Positions 28,488 through 37,211 of a stretch of 64,000 nucleotides of DNA are shown in pieces. Source of the stretch: Streptomyces sp. C10-9-1 (GTDB lineage: Bacteria; Actinomycetota; Actinomycetes; Streptomycetales; Streptomycetaceae). The stretch covers positions 62,001 to 126,000 of the forward strand of contig NZ_JANHKP010000013.1 in NCBI RefSeq assembly GCF_024497955.1, written 5' to 3'. Position 1 is the stretch's first letter. Each line of letters opens with the position of its first letter. Both the position numbers and the translations under genes were made by a program. Under the pieces are notes generated by a model. The model was not told the origin of the DNA and did no database searches. It worked only from the letters and a program-made list of their open reading frames with translations.

Positions 28488-28553
28488 TGTCATGTGGCGT
28501 GTATGACAAAAGCCCTTGTCCGTTTGGTGATGGGCCCTCCGACTGCCTAGCGT
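28488..28553 (+). promoter_or_regulatory. Promoter with upstream inverted repeat, feeding the c-di-AMP riboswitch
   Basis: TTGGTG (28524-28529) and TAGCGT (28548-28553) with an 18-base spacer form a sigma-HrdB-type promoter. An inverted repeat TGTCAT (28488-28493) / ATGACA (28503-28508) just upstream may bind an activator or repressor. Transcription would begin about 45 bases before the riboswitch. Confidence 0.55.
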
Positions 28554-28604
28554 CGGTCCGGCTGTCCGCCCCGAACCTGCCGCACCGGCGGCACCGGACA
28601 GTCA

Positions 28605-28769
28605 TCGCCGAGTCCCCGCAGGGTGTGAGCCCGGGGAGCCGGGGACCCAACTCCCCGCCCGTGGAGGGCGGCGGAGCGTTTCCCCTGGGGTGAATCGGGG
28701 GCCTTCGCCCGCGGAGGCGCCCGTAGGAGACCTTCCTGCTCCGAACCCGTCAGCTAACCCGGTAGGCGA
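28605..28769 (+). ncRNA. ydaO/yuaA-type c-di-AMP riboswitch
   Basis: The conserved core blocks are present in order: GAGCC-GGGGACCCA at about 28650, GGGGTGAATC at about 28690, and CCGTCAGCTAACC-GGTAGGCG at 28748-28768. TCGCC at 28605-28609 pairs with GGCGA at 28765-28769 to close the P1 stem. This class binds two c-di-AMP molecules and usually turns expression off. The M23 peptidase start lies 26 bases after it, so control of translation or of termination just before the start is plausible. In Streptomyces such elements are known before cell-wall hydrolase genes, which fits here. Confidence 0.9.
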
Positions 28770-28795
28770 GACGGAAGGAAAGGATCCGCCTCTCC

Positions 28796-29581
28796 ATGGC
28801 ATTCACCCGTGCCACCGGGAAGCATCGTGCCCCGAGCCGCCTGACGCGCAGGACCGCGAGCCTCGCCGGTGCCGCCACGCTCGCCACCACCGGCGTCGTG
28901 GGCGGCCTCGCCTCCCCGGCCCTGGCGGCCGAGCCCCTGGCCGCCGCTTCCGAGGACACCGGTCTGACGCAGGTCATCTCCGTGGAGACCTCGCTCGCCG
29001 ACGAGATAGCCGACCAGGCCGCCGCGCAGCGCGAGGCCGCCGAGGAGGCCGCCGCGAAGCAGCGCGCCGCCGCCAAGGCCCGGGCCGAGGCCGAGCGCAG
29101 GGCCGAGGAGCGCGCCAGGGAGCTGCGCGAGGCCGAGGAGCGCGCAGCCCGCGAGGCCGAGCGCAAGCGGCTGAACGCCTACCGCCTCCCGGTGGCGGGC
29201 TCCCATGTGACCACCGGCTACAAGGCCGGTGGCGCCCTGTGGTCCTCGGGCAGCCACTCCGGTGTCGACTTCCGGGCTCCGATGGGCAGCTCCGTGGTCG
29301 CCGTCGGCGCCGGCACCGTCGTCGAGGCCGGCTGGGGCGGCGCGTACGGCAACAACGTGGTGATCCGGATGAACGACGGCACCTTCACCCAGTACGGGCA
29401 CCTGTCCTCCATCGGTGTCGGGGTGGGTCAGCAGGTCGCGCCGGGCCAGCAGATCGGCCTCTCCGGCTCCACCGGCAACTCCACCGGCCCGCACCTGCAC
29501 TTCGAGGCGCGGACGACGGCGGAGTACGGCTCCGACATCGACCCCGTCGCCTACCTCCGCTCCCACGGCGTCGGCGTCTGA
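28796..29581 (+). CDS. Secreted M23 family peptidoglycan peptidase
   Basis: 261 residues. A long signal peptide (basic start, hydrophobic ASLAGAATLATTGVVGGLA) probably ends at ALA-A near 44. A very charged Glu/Ala/Arg coiled coil follows at about 65-125. The C-terminal LytM domain has the zinc ligands His154 and Asp158 (SHSGVDFRAP) and His233-x-His235 (GPHLHFEAR), so it should be an active endopeptidase cutting cell-wall cross-bridges. It is expressed alone, behind a c-di-AMP riboswitch, so its level should track the messenger that reports turgor and potassium status. Confidence 0.95.
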   Translation: MAFTRATGKHRAPSRLTRRTASLAGAATLATTGVVGGLASPALAAEPLAAASEDTGLTQVISVETSLADEIADQAAAQREAAEEAAAKQRAAAKARAEAERRAEERARELREAEERAAREAERKRLNAYRLPVAGSHVTTGYKAGGALWSSGSHSGVDFRAPMGSSVVAVGAGTVVEAGWGGAYGNNVVIRMNDGTFTQYGHLSSIGVGVGQQVAPGQQIGLSGSTGNSTGPHLHFEARTTAEYGSDIDPVAYLRSHGVGV

Positions 29582-29983
29582 GCCTCGGCGGCCCACCCGA
29601 TCGGGGAGGGCCGCCCGCACCGGGCCGCCGTCCCCTTCCCGGGGGCCGGGCGGTCCACCCCCGGGCGGCCCTTCCGCGGCGGCGGCCCGGGCCGGATCGG
29701 GTGACCTGCCCTCACCCGTGGCCCTGCCGCCACCCGAGCCCCTCGGGCGCGTCCCGCCCCTGGCCCTCACCGTCCGGTGGGCTGCCGCCGGGAGGAGCCC
29801 TCCCGTCCCTCGCCGGGAGGACATCCGCCGCCGCGGCCGACTGTTCCACCGATTCCGGCCAAAAGGCCGGAAGATTATGTGTGGATTCCGGGCGCCCTTC
29901 GGAAAACCCTGCCGACTGGAATAGAGTCACGGGACCCGCGTCGGCCGGCGCTGGTTTCGTGCGGATACGGCGGAGGTTCGGTC
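29582..29983 (+). other. Intergenic region with a perfect palindrome and the GntR gene promoter
   Basis: After a C/G-rich stretch there is an exact stem TTCCGGCC-AAAA-GGCCGGAA at 29853-29872, either a terminator for the M23 gene or an operator. A promoter TTCGGA (29898-29903) / TAGAGT (29922-29927) with an 18-base spacer would start the GntR-family mRNA about 50 bases before its ATG. No coding frame stands out. Confidence 0.55.
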
Positions 29984-30661
29984 ATGCGCATTCCCGCGCA
30001 CTCTGTATGCACGGCTATTCGCGACGACATCGTCTCCGGCGTCTTCCGGCGCGGCAGCCGCCTGACCGAGGAGCAGCTCGCGCGTCGCTACGGCGTCTCC
30101 CGCGTCCCCGTCCGCGAGGCCCTGCGGACCCTTGAGTCCGAGGGGTTCGTGGTGACCCGGCGGCACGCCGGGGCGCATGTCTGCGAGCCCACCGAGCAGG
30201 AGGCCGCCGACCTGCTGGAGGTCCGGACCCTGCTGGAGCCCCTCGGGGCGGCCCGCGCGGCCCAGCGGCGCAGCGAGGGGCACCTGAGGGTGCTGCGGGG
30301 CCTGGTCCGGCTGGGGCAGGACCGCGCCCGGCGTGGTCAGGACGAGGACCTCAGGTCCCTCGGGTCCTGGTTCCACGAGACGCTCGCCCAGGCCAGCGCC
30401 AGCCCCGGGCTGATCGCCCTGCTGACCCAGTTGCGCCACAAGGTGGCGTGGATGTACGCGGTCGAGCCCGCGGCGGCACCGGTCGAGGAGTGGGTGGAGC
30501 ACGGCGCCATCGTGGACGCGGTCGCCCGGGGCGACGCGGAGCGCGCCCGCGCCCTGACCGCCCTGCACGCGCAGCGGTCCGCCGCGGCCCACCGGCTCCG
30601 CCGCACGGAGCCCGTGAGGACTTCGCAACATTCCGTAAACACCGAACGCGTCCGCACGTAA
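29984..30661 (+). CDS. GntR (FCD-type) transcriptional regulator
   Basis: 225 residues. The winged helix is at residues 8-75 (IRDDIVSGVFRRGSRLTEEQLARRYGVSRVPVREALRTLESEGFV). The FCD effector domain follows, with a LEVRTLLEPLGAARAA helix, a GSWFHETLAQASASPGL histidine and an EEWVEHGAIVDAVARGD histidine. GGAGG precedes ATG 29984. It is convergent with ptsH and shares a terminator hairpin with it. It is not DasR: DasR has a UTRA domain and lies elsewhere. Its target and ligand are unknown. Confidence 0.9.
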   Translation: MRIPAHSVCTAIRDDIVSGVFRRGSRLTEEQLARRYGVSRVPVREALRTLESEGFVVTRRHAGAHVCEPTEQEAADLLEVRTLLEPLGAARAAQRRSEGHLRVLRGLVRLGQDRARRGQDEDLRSLGSWFHETLAQASASPGLIALLTQLRHKVAWMYAVEPAAAPVEEWVEHGAIVDAVARGDAERARALTALHAQRSAAAHRLRRTEPVRTSQHSVNTERVRT

Positions 30662-30889
30662 CACCAGGTCCGTATACAAAGGGGTGGCGGCCGAGGAGCT
30701 TCCTCGTGATGCCCTCCGGGAATTGCGTGCATTTCCGTCGCGTCCGGTGCGTGGCTTTGCGTGAATTCGCTGCCCGTGGGTCGAGGGGGAATTCATCCGC
30801 GGAATTGCGGGGCCGCGTGCGGTGGCCGACCGGTACCTGCGTCGGCGGTGTGCGCACCGCGCGCGGGCCCGGACCGGACCCGGACCGGA

Positions 30890-30927
30890 GGTGAGCCGCG
30901 GCACCCTCCCGGATGCCGCGGCTCACC
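30890..30927. terminator. Bidirectional terminator between the GntR gene and ptsH
   Basis: Exact 14-bp arms at 30890-30903 and 30914-30927 with a 10-base loop, between convergent genes. The remainder of 30662-30969 shows no gene. Confidence 0.82.
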
Positions 30928-30969
30928 GGGCGCGGACGTGCGGACGGCCGCCTGGGCCGCCCGCTGCGG

Positions 30970-31251
30970 TCAGACCGTCTCGGGCAGCTCGTCGAGGCCC
31001 TCGGCGACCAGCCTGGCCAGGCGGTCGAGCGCGGCGTCGGCGTCGGCGGCCTCGGAGGCGAGCACGATCTCCTCGCCGCCCTTGGCGCCGAGCCCCAGCA
31101 CGGCCAGCATCGAGGCGGCGTTGACCGGGGCGCCGTCCGCCTTGGCGATGGTCACGGCGACCCCGGAGGCCGTGGCGGCACGGACGAAGATGGACGCGGG
31201 GCGGGCGTGGAGGCCCTCGGCCCAGCCGACATTGACGCGACGCTCAGCCAT
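30970..31251 (-). CDS. ptsH: Phosphocarrier protein HPr
   Basis: 93 residues. HPr relays phosphate from enzyme I to the sugar-specific EIIA proteins of the phosphotransferase system. The active His15 lies in GLHARPAS. The Ser46-equivalent is Ser47 in NAASMLAVLG, although no HPr kinase is evident here and actinobacteria usually lack it. Length and ending are normal. The gene stands alone, far from enzyme I and EIIA, as in other streptomycetes. A DasR-type operator lies 24 bases upstream of its start, tying it to N-acetylglucosamine control. Confidence 0.96.
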   Translation of the reverse strand: MAERRVNVGWAEGLHARPASIFVRAATASGVAVTIAKADGAPVNAASMLAVLGLGAKGGEEIVLASEAADADAALDRLARLVAEGLDELPETV

Positions 31252-31274
31252 GGTGTTGCCCTTCGAGTGCTACG

Positions 31275-31290
31275 GGTTGTCTAGACCAGT
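31275..31290 (-). promoter_or_regulatory. DasR-responsive (dre) operator of ptsH
   Basis: Read on the reverse strand it is ACTGGTCTAGACAACC. The dre consensus is close to ACTGGTCTAGACCACT, and the left half plus the central TCTAGA match. It is centred about 30 bases upstream of the ATG, where a repressor would block transcription. DasR is known to control pts genes and to be released by glucosamine-6-phosphate. Confidence 0.85.
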
Positions 31291-31401
31291 GTGGCATACG
31301 CCCCGCCGTGCTCCCGCCGGGGCGGAAGCCCTCCCGGTCAAGGGGCGGACGGGCCTCAGCCTGCCCTCGGCCGCCCCGGTACGCGAGCGCAGGTACCGCC
31401 G

Positions 31402-31407
31402 TACGCT
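31402..31407 (+). promoter_or_regulatory. -10 element of a probable leaderless promoter
   Basis: TACGCT ends 6 bases before ATG 31414, with no ribosome site in between. Confidence 0.5.
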
Positions 31408-31413
31408 TGGCCC

Positions 31414-34400
31414 ATGCCCACGCGGAGCGAGCCGGAGCACGCCTACCCCGACCACTGGGAAGCCGACGTCGTGCTGCGCGACGGCGGGACGGCCCGCATC
31501 AGGCCCATCACCCCCGCCGACGCCGACCGGCTCGTCAGCTTCTACGAGCAGGTCTCCGACGAGTCGAAGTACTACCGCTTCTTCGCCCCCTATCCCCGCC
31601 TCTCCGACAGGGACGTGCACCGCTTCACCCACCACGACTACGTGGACCGGGTGGGCCTGGCCATGACCGCGGGGGACGAGTTCATCGCGACGGTCCGCTA
31701 CGACCGCGTCGACGAGCGGGGCCGCCCGGCCGCGTACCCGGCCGACTCGGCCGAGGTCGCCTTCCTGGTCCAGGACGCCCACCAGGGCCGGGGGGTGGCC
31801 TCCGCGCTCCTGGAGCACATCGCCGCCGTCGCCCGGGAGCGGGACATCCGCCGCTTCACGGCCGAGGTCCTGCCCGCCAACACCAAGATGATCAAGGTCT
31901 TCCGGGACGCGGGCTACACCCAGCGGCGCAGCTTCGAGGACGGCTCCGTCCATCTCACCCTCGACCTGGAACCGACCGCGAAGTCCCTCGCGGTCCAGCG
32001 CGGCCGCGAGCTGCGCGCCGAGGCGCGCTCCGTGCAGCGGCTGCTCGCCCCCCGCTCGGTTGCCGTGGTCGGCGTCGGCCGCCGCCCCGGCGGCGTGGGC
32101 CGGACCACGCTGGGCAACCTGCTGGCCTCCGGCTTCACCGGCCGCCTCCACGCCGTCAACCGTGCCTACCCCGAGGACCTGCGCACGGTCGACGGCGTCG
32201 CCGCGGTCCGGTCGCTGGGCGAGATCGGCGAGCCGGTGGACCTCGCGGTCGTCGCCGTCCCCGCGGAGCGCGTCCCCGAGGCGGTCGCCGACTGCGGTGA
32301 GCACGGCGCCCAGGGGCTGGTGGTGCTCAGCGCGGGATACGCCGAGAGCGGCGCCGAAGGGCGGGAACGCCAGCGCGAACTCGTGCGCCAGGCCCGCTCG
32401 TACGGCATGAGGATCATCGGCCCCAACGCCTTCGGGATCATCAACACCGCCGAGGAGGTCCGCCTCAACGCCTCGCTGGCCCCCCGGTCGCCCGCCCCGG
32501 GGCGGATCGGCCTCTTCACCCAGTCCGGTGCGATCGGCATCGCGCTGCTCGCCGGCCTGCACCGGCGCGGTGCGGGGCTGTCCTCGTTCATCTCCGCGGG
32601 CAACCGCGCGGACGTCTCCGGCAACGACTTCCTCCAGTACTGGCACGAGGACCCCGGGACCGACGTGGTCCTCCTCTACCTGGAGTCGATCGGCAACCCC
32701 CGCAAGTTCACCCGGCTCGCCCGCCGCACGGCCGCGGTCAAGCCGGTGGTCGCGGTCAAGGGCGCGCGGCACACCGGGAGCGCGCCGCCCGGCCACGCCG
32801 TCCCCGCGACCCGGATCCCGGACGCCACGGTCGGCGCCCTGCTGCGCCAGGCGGGCGTCATCCGCGTCGACACGGTGACCGAACTCGTGGACGCGGGGCT
32901 GCTGCTCGCGGGCCAGCCGCTGCCCGCCGGACCGAGGGTGGCGATCCTCGGCAACTCCGAGTCGCTGGGCCTGCTCGCCTACGACGCCTGCCTCACCGAG
33001 GGCCTGCGCCCCCTGCCGCCCGTCGACCTCACCACCTCGGCGACCCCGGCCGACTTCCGCGCCGCCCTCGCGACCGCCCTCGACGACGGCGCCTGCGACG
33101 CGGTCATCGTCACCGCCATCCCCTGGGTGGAGGAGCCCGGTGCCGCCGAGCCCGGCGAGGGCGGATCCGGCGACGGCGAGGTCCTGGCGGAAGCACTGAC
33201 CGACGCGGCGGCCGCGGGCCCGGCCAAGCCCGTCGCCGTGGTCCATGTGGAGATGGGGGCCCTGGCCGACGCCCTGTCGGCGGCCACCCGCACCAGGCCG
33301 CGCACCCGGCCGGAGCCCGCGGCGCCCTCAGACGGCGCAGGACCGGAGGCGTCCGCCCCCGTCGGCCGCCCCGCCGCTCCCGAGCACCGCCCGGCCGCCG
33401 GGCCACCCGCCGGAGGCGACGGCCACGGCGAGGGCGACGGCGGACCGGCGGCCGGCCGGGAGAGCGGCACCGGCGGAGCGCCCCCGCGCCACCGTCCGCT
33501 CGGCGCCCGCTCCTGGCTCGGCCGCCTGCGCACCGACCGCCGGGCGCCCGCTCCGGACACCGCGGCCTCCCGCCCGGCCGACGGGGACGGCACGGCCCCG
33601 CGCGCGGCGGACACGGGGAGCGCCCGGAGCCCGCAGGACGCGCAGCGCCCCCCGGACGCCCCCCGCCCCGCCGTCCCCGGATACGCCCCCACCGTGTGGC
33701 GGATCCCGGCCTACCCCGCCGCCGAGCGCGCGGTGCGCGCCCTGGCCGAGGCCGCCCGGTACGCCGAGTGGCGCCGCCAGGCCGCCGAGCCGGGGCGCGT
33801 CCCCGAGTACGAGGACGTCGACGAGGGCGCCGCGGCCGCACTGATCGAGGAGCTGCTCGGCCGGGAGGGCGACCACCGCGGCTTCAGCCTCGCCCCCGCG
33901 GACGCCCGGGCGCTGCTCGCCCACTACGGCATCGCCGTGCGGCACGCCCTGCCCGCCTCCGACCCCGACTCGGCCGCCGACGCCGCCGCCCGCCTCGGCT
34001 ACCCGGTGGCCCTGAAGACCACCGCGCCGCACCTGCGGCACCGCGCCGACCTCGGCGGGGTGCGCCTGGACCTCGCCGACGAGGGGCAGCTGCGCCAGGC
34101 GTACGAGGAGCTGACCGACGCACTCGGCCGGGCGGCCGAGCTCCAGCCCGTCGTCCAGGCCATGGTGCCGCGCGGCGTGGACACCGTCGTGCGGGCCGCC
34201 ATCGACCCGGCCGTGGGCTCCGTGCTGTCCTTCGGCCTCGCCGGGGCTCCCTCCGAACTCCTCGGCGACACGGCCCACCGGCTGGTCCCGGTGACCGACC
34301 GCGACGCGGCCGAGCAGATCCGCAGCATCCGCACCGCCCCCCTGCTGTTCGGCTGGCGGGGTGCGGCCCCCGTGGACACGGCCGCCCTGGAGGAACTCCT

Positions 34401-34566
34401 GCTGCGGGTGTCGCGGCTGGTCGACGACCACCCGGAGATCGTGTCCGTCTCCCTGGAACCGGTCGTCGTGTCACCGCACGGCCTGTCGGTGCTCGACGCC
34501 TCCGTCCGGCTGGCGCCGCCGCCCGCCCGCACCGACCTGGGGCCGCGCAGGCTTCCCAGCTACTGA
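31414..34566 (+). CDS. Pat-type protein acetyltransferase: N-terminal GNAT fused to an acyl-CoA synthetase-like region
   Basis: 1050 residues. Residues ~20-185 are a GNAT domain with the acetyl-CoA loop VQDAHQGRGVASALLEHI and an AEVLPANTKMIKVFRDAGY end. From ~205 comes a CoA-binding domain (LLAPRSVAVVGVGRRPGGVG), then ligase-CoA domains (GIINTAEEVRLNASLAPR, LFTQSGAIGIALL). Residues ~620-765 are a Pro/Ala/Gly-rich linker. The C-terminus is an ATP-grasp fold (GYPVALKTTAPHLRHRADLGGV). The GNAT-first order matches the Streptomyces lividans enzyme PatA, which acetylates and silences acyl-CoA synthetases. Substrates here are inferred. The ATG at 31414 is leaderless and divergent from ptsH. Confidence 0.92.
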   Translation: MPTRSEPEHAYPDHWEADVVLRDGGTARIRPITPADADRLVSFYEQVSDESKYYRFFAPYPRLSDRDVHRFTHHDYVDRVGLAMTAGDEFIATVRYDRVDERGRPAAYPADSAEVAFLVQDAHQGRGVASALLEHIAAVARERDIRRFTAEVLPANTKMIKVFRDAGYTQRRSFEDGSVHLTLDLEPTAKSLAVQRGRELRAEARSVQRLLAPRSVAVVGVGRRPGGVGRTTLGNLLASGFTGRLHAVNRAYPEDLRTVDGVAAVRSLGEIGEPVDLAVVAVPAERVPEAVADCGEHGAQGLVVLSAGYAESGAEGRERQRELVRQARSYGMRIIGPNAFGIINTAEEVRLNASLAPRSPAPGRIGLFTQSGAIGIALLAGLHRRGAGLSSFISAGNRADVSGNDFLQYWHEDPGTDVVLLYLESIGNPRKFTRLARRTAAVKPVVAVKGARHTGSAPPGHAVPATRIPDATVGALLRQAGVIRVDTVTELVDAGLLLAGQPLPAGPRVAILGNSESLGLLAYDACLTEGLRPLPPVDLTTSATPADFRAALATALDDGACDAVIVTAIPWVEEPGAAEPGEGGSGDGEVLAEALTDAAAAGPAKPVAVVHVEMGALADALSAATRTRPRTRPEPAAPSDGAGPEASAPVGRPAAPEHRPAAGPPAGGDGHGEGDGGPAAGRESGTGGAPPRHRPLGARSWLGRLRTDRRAPAPDTAASRPADGDGTAPRAADTGSARSPQDAQRPPDAPRPAVPGYAPTVWRIPAYPAAERAVRALAEAARYAEWRRQAAEPGRVPEYEDVDEGAAAALIEELLGREGDHRGFSLAPADARALLAHYGIAVRHALPASDPDSAADAAARLGYPVALKTTAPHLRHRADLGGVRLDLADEGQLRQAYEELTDALGRAAELQPVVQAMVPRGVDTVVRAAIDPAVGSVLSFGLAGAPSELLGDTAHRLVPVTDRDAAEQIRSIRTAPLLFGWRGAAPVDTAALEELLLRVSRLVDDHPEIVSVSLEPVVVSPHGLSVLDASVRLAPPPARTDLGPRRLPSY

Positions 34567-34657
34567 CGCCACGGGGCCCCGGCCTGCCGTCCGCCCGCAC
34601 CCGGCGGCCCCGGGCCGCGGGATCCGGCGGGGCGCCGACGGGGTCCGCCCGGCCCCT

Positions 34658-34663
34658 TAGGAT
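34658..34663 (+). promoter_or_regulatory. -10 element of a probable leaderless promoter
   Basis: TAGGAT ends 7 bases before ATG 34671. It overlaps an in-frame ATG at 34662, which therefore cannot be the start if transcription begins near 34671. Confidence 0.55.
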
Positions 34664-34670
34664 GGACGGC

Positions 34671-35255
34671 ATGGCGAAGACCGGCACGACGACCCAGGGG
34701 CTGCGCGCGGCTATCGAGCGCAGCGGCTACTACCCGGCCCTCGTGGCCGAGGCGGTGGAGGCCGCCGTCGGCGGGGAGGCGATCTCCTCGTACCTCGTGC
34801 ACCAGGAGACGACCTTCGACGCCAACGAGGTCCGCCGCCATGTCACCGTCCTGGTGCTCACGGGCAAGCGCTTCATCGTCAGCCACACCGACGAGCAGGC
34901 CGCCGACTCCGACTCGCCCACCCCGTACGCCACCACGTCCACGGAGTCGGTGAAGCTCGACCGGATCTCCTCCGTCGTCGTCAGCCGCGTCGTCTCCAAC
35001 CCCGAGTCGTACACCCCGGGCACCCTGCCCCGCGAGGTCGTGCTGACCATCGGCTGGGGCGCGGTCTCCCGGATCGACCTCGAACCCGCCGCCTGCGGCG
35101 ACCCCAACTGCGAGGCGGACCACGGCTACACCGGCAGCACCACCGCCGACGACCTGAGCCTGCGGGTGAGCGAGGCCGGCGACGGCCCCGACACGGTCCG
35201 CCAGACCCTCGCCTTCGCCCAGGCGCTCTCCGAGGCCACGGCGGCCACCCGCTGA
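34671..35255 (+). CDS. DUF5998 family protein
   Basis: 194 residues, soluble, beginning MAKTGTTTQGLRAAIERSGYYPALVAEAVEAAVGGE. The body looks like a PH-like or phosphodiesterase-regulator beta barrel (SYLVHQETTFDANEVRRHVTVLVLTGKRFIVSHTDE). A CGDPNCEADHGY cluster with two cysteines and a histidine near 146-156 may hold a metal. The family is actinobacterial and uncharacterised. Its stop overlaps the start of the next phosphodiesterase gene by one base, so the two are made together and may work together. Confidence 0.85.
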   Translation: MAKTGTTTQGLRAAIERSGYYPALVAEAVEAAVGGEAISSYLVHQETTFDANEVRRHVTVLVLTGKRFIVSHTDEQAADSDSPTPYATTSTESVKLDRISSVVVSRVVSNPESYTPGTLPREVVLTIGWGAVSRIDLEPAACGDPNCEADHGYTGSTTADDLSLRVSEAGDGPDTVRQTLAFAQALSEATAATR

Positions 35256-36457
35256 TGGTCCAGCCCGCGCACAGCGCACTCTGGCCGGACGAGCCCGCCC
35301 CGCTGCCGCTCGACGGGGCCCCGGTGCCCGAGTACGGCACCGGATCCCTGGCGGACCTCCTGCCGACGCTCGCCGCGGGGCAGTCGGTACCCGGTTGCGA
35401 GCCGCGCATCCGGGAGCTGGCCCCCGCGGACCGCAACTGCGTGTTCCTCGTCGACGGCCTCGGCTGGGAGCAGATCAGGTCCCACCCCGACGAGGCCCCG
35501 TTCCTGACCTCGCTGCTCGGCGGATCACGGGGCGGCACCGGACGGCCGATCACGGCCGGGTTCCCGGCGACGACCGCCACCTCGCTCGCCTCCGTCGGCA
35601 CCGGCACCGAACCCGGCCGCCACGGCCTGCCCGGCTACACGGCCCGCAACCCCGACACGGGCGAGCTGATGAACCAGCTCCGCTGGAAGCCGTGGACCGA
35701 CCCGCACGCGTGGCAGCCCCACCCCACGGTCTTCCGGCTGGCCGACGCGGCGGGCGTCCACACGGCGCAGGTGTCCTCGCCCGCCTTCGAGCACACCCCG
35801 CTCACCCGGGTCGCGCTCAGCGGAGGAACGTTCCACGGACGGCTGACCGGCGAGGAGCGGATGGATCTCGCGGCCGAGCAGCTCGCCGCGGGGGACCGCT
35901 CCCTCGTCTACACCTACTACAGCGAGGTCGACGGCAAGGGGCACCGCTTCGGGGTGGACTCCGACGCCTGGCGCGGCCAGCTGATGTACGTGGACCGGCT
36001 CGCGCAGCGTCTGGCCGAGCAGCTGCCGCCGCGCTCCGCCCTGTACGTCACCGCGGACCACGGCATGATCGACATCGCCTTCGACGAGGAGTCGCGGATC
36101 GACTTCGACGAGGACTGGGAGCTGCGTGCCGGGGTGGCCCTGCTCGGCGGTGAGGGGCGTGCCCGCCATGTGTACGCGGTGCCCGGAGCCGAGGCGGACG
36201 TGCTGGCCGTCTGGAAGGAGGTGCTGGGCGACCGGTTCTGGGTCGCGGGCCGGGACGAGGCCGTGGCCGCCGGCTGGTTCGGCCCCCGCGTGGACGACCG
36301 GGTCCTCGGCCGCATCGGCGATGTCGTCGCCGCGGCCTGCGAGGACGTCGTGATCACCGCCTCGGTGGCGGAGCCGCACGAGTCCGCGATGGTCGGCATG
36401 CACGGCTCGATGACCCCTGTCGAGCAGCTGGTGCCCCTGCTCGAAGTCCGTACCTGA
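35255..36457 (+). CDS. Alkaline-phosphatase-superfamily phosphodiesterase/nucleotide pyrophosphatase
   Basis: 400 residues. The metal and nucleophile landmarks of the type I phosphodiesterase family are present: Asp in CVFLVDGLGWEQ, the nucleophile Thr in AGFPATTATSLASVGTG, HGLPGY, a YYSEVDGKGHRFG aspartate/histidine pair, TADHGM, and a final HGSMTPVEQLVPLL histidine. It should hydrolyse a phosphodiester or pyrophosphate. The substrate is unknown. There is no signal peptide, so it is cytoplasmic. It begins on the last base of the DUF5998 gene. Confidence 0.9.
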   Translation: MVQPAHSALWPDEPAPLPLDGAPVPEYGTGSLADLLPTLAAGQSVPGCEPRIRELAPADRNCVFLVDGLGWEQIRSHPDEAPFLTSLLGGSRGGTGRPITAGFPATTATSLASVGTGTEPGRHGLPGYTARNPDTGELMNQLRWKPWTDPHAWQPHPTVFRLADAAGVHTAQVSSPAFEHTPLTRVALSGGTFHGRLTGEERMDLAAEQLAAGDRSLVYTYYSEVDGKGHRFGVDSDAWRGQLMYVDRLAQRLAEQLPPRSALYVTADHGMIDIAFDEESRIDFDEDWELRAGVALLGGEGRARHVYAVPGAEADVLAVWKEVLGDRFWVAGRDEAVAAGWFGPRVDDRVLGRIGDVVAAACEDVVITASVAEPHESAMVGMHGSMTPVEQLVPLLEVRT

Positions 36458-36520
36458 CCCGCCGCCCCGCCCCCTCGCAGCCGCACCCCCTCCGCCGACC
36501 CGAAAGGCCGTCGCCCCCTC

Positions 36521-37171
36521 ATGCCCGAGCTGGTGTTCTTCTCCGGAACGATGGACTGCGGGAAGTCCACCCTCGCGCTCCAGATCGAGCACAACCGCTC
36601 GGCCCGGGGCCTTCAGGGCATGATCTTCACCCGGGACGACCGGGCGGGCGCGGGCAAGCTGTCCTCCCGGCTGGGCCTGGTCACCGAGGCCGTCGAGGCG
36701 ACGCCCGCGCTGGACCTCTACGCCTTCGTCGTGGACCTCATGTCGCGCGGCGGCAAGACCGACTACGTCATCGTGGACGAGGCCCAGTTCCTGGTCCCCG
36801 ACCAGATCGACCAGCTCGCCCGGATCGTCGACGAGCTGAACCTCGACGTGTTCGCCTTCGGCATCACCACCGACTTCCGCACCAAGCTCTTCCCGGGCTC
36901 CCAGCGCCTGATCGAACTGGCCGACCGGGTCGAGACGCTCCAGGTCGAGGCGATGTGCTGGTGCGGTGCCCGCGCCACGCACAACGCCCGCACGGTGGGC
37001 GGGGAGATGGTCGTCGACGGGGAGCAGGTGGTGGTGGGAGACGTGGGCGGGGCCGCGGAGGAGGTCGGGTACGAGGTGCTGTGCCGACGCCACCACCGCA
37101 GGCGGATGACGAGCGCGGCCTCGCGGGCGGCGGCACTGTCGCCCGACGTCCTGCCGGTCACCTCGCACTGA
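36521..37171 (+). CDS. tdk: Thymidine kinase (type II)
   Basis: 216 residues. The P-loop GTMDCGKST is at 9-17, the Walker B with catalytic glutamate (YVIVDEAQF) near 83-90, the lasso region CWCGARATHNAR near 145, and LCRRHHRRR near 187. The cysteine and histidine residues probably hold the structural zinc. It phosphorylates thymidine for salvage. It lies 63 bases after the phosphodiesterase gene and is probably in the same transcript. Just after its stop an imperfect stem, AGGCCGTAGC against GCTACGCGGCCT (37182-37223), may end both this mRNA and the convergent one. Confidence 0.95.
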   Translation: MPELVFFSGTMDCGKSTLALQIEHNRSARGLQGMIFTRDDRAGAGKLSSRLGLVTEAVEATPALDLYAFVVDLMSRGGKTDYVIVDEAQFLVPDQIDQLARIVDELNLDVFAFGITTDFRTKLFPGSQRLIELADRVETLQVEAMCWCGARATHNARTVGGEMVVDGEQVVVGDVGGAAEEVGYEVLCRRHHRRRMTSAASRAAALSPDVLPVTSH

Positions 37172-37211
37172 CCTGCGCCTCACCAGGCCGTAGCCGGACC
37201 GCCCGCTGAGG

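Noticed and set aside
28796..31251. Prophage or mobile element around the M23 peptidase and regulator
   Set aside because: No integrase, transposase, att repeats or phage structural genes; composition is uniform with the chromosome.
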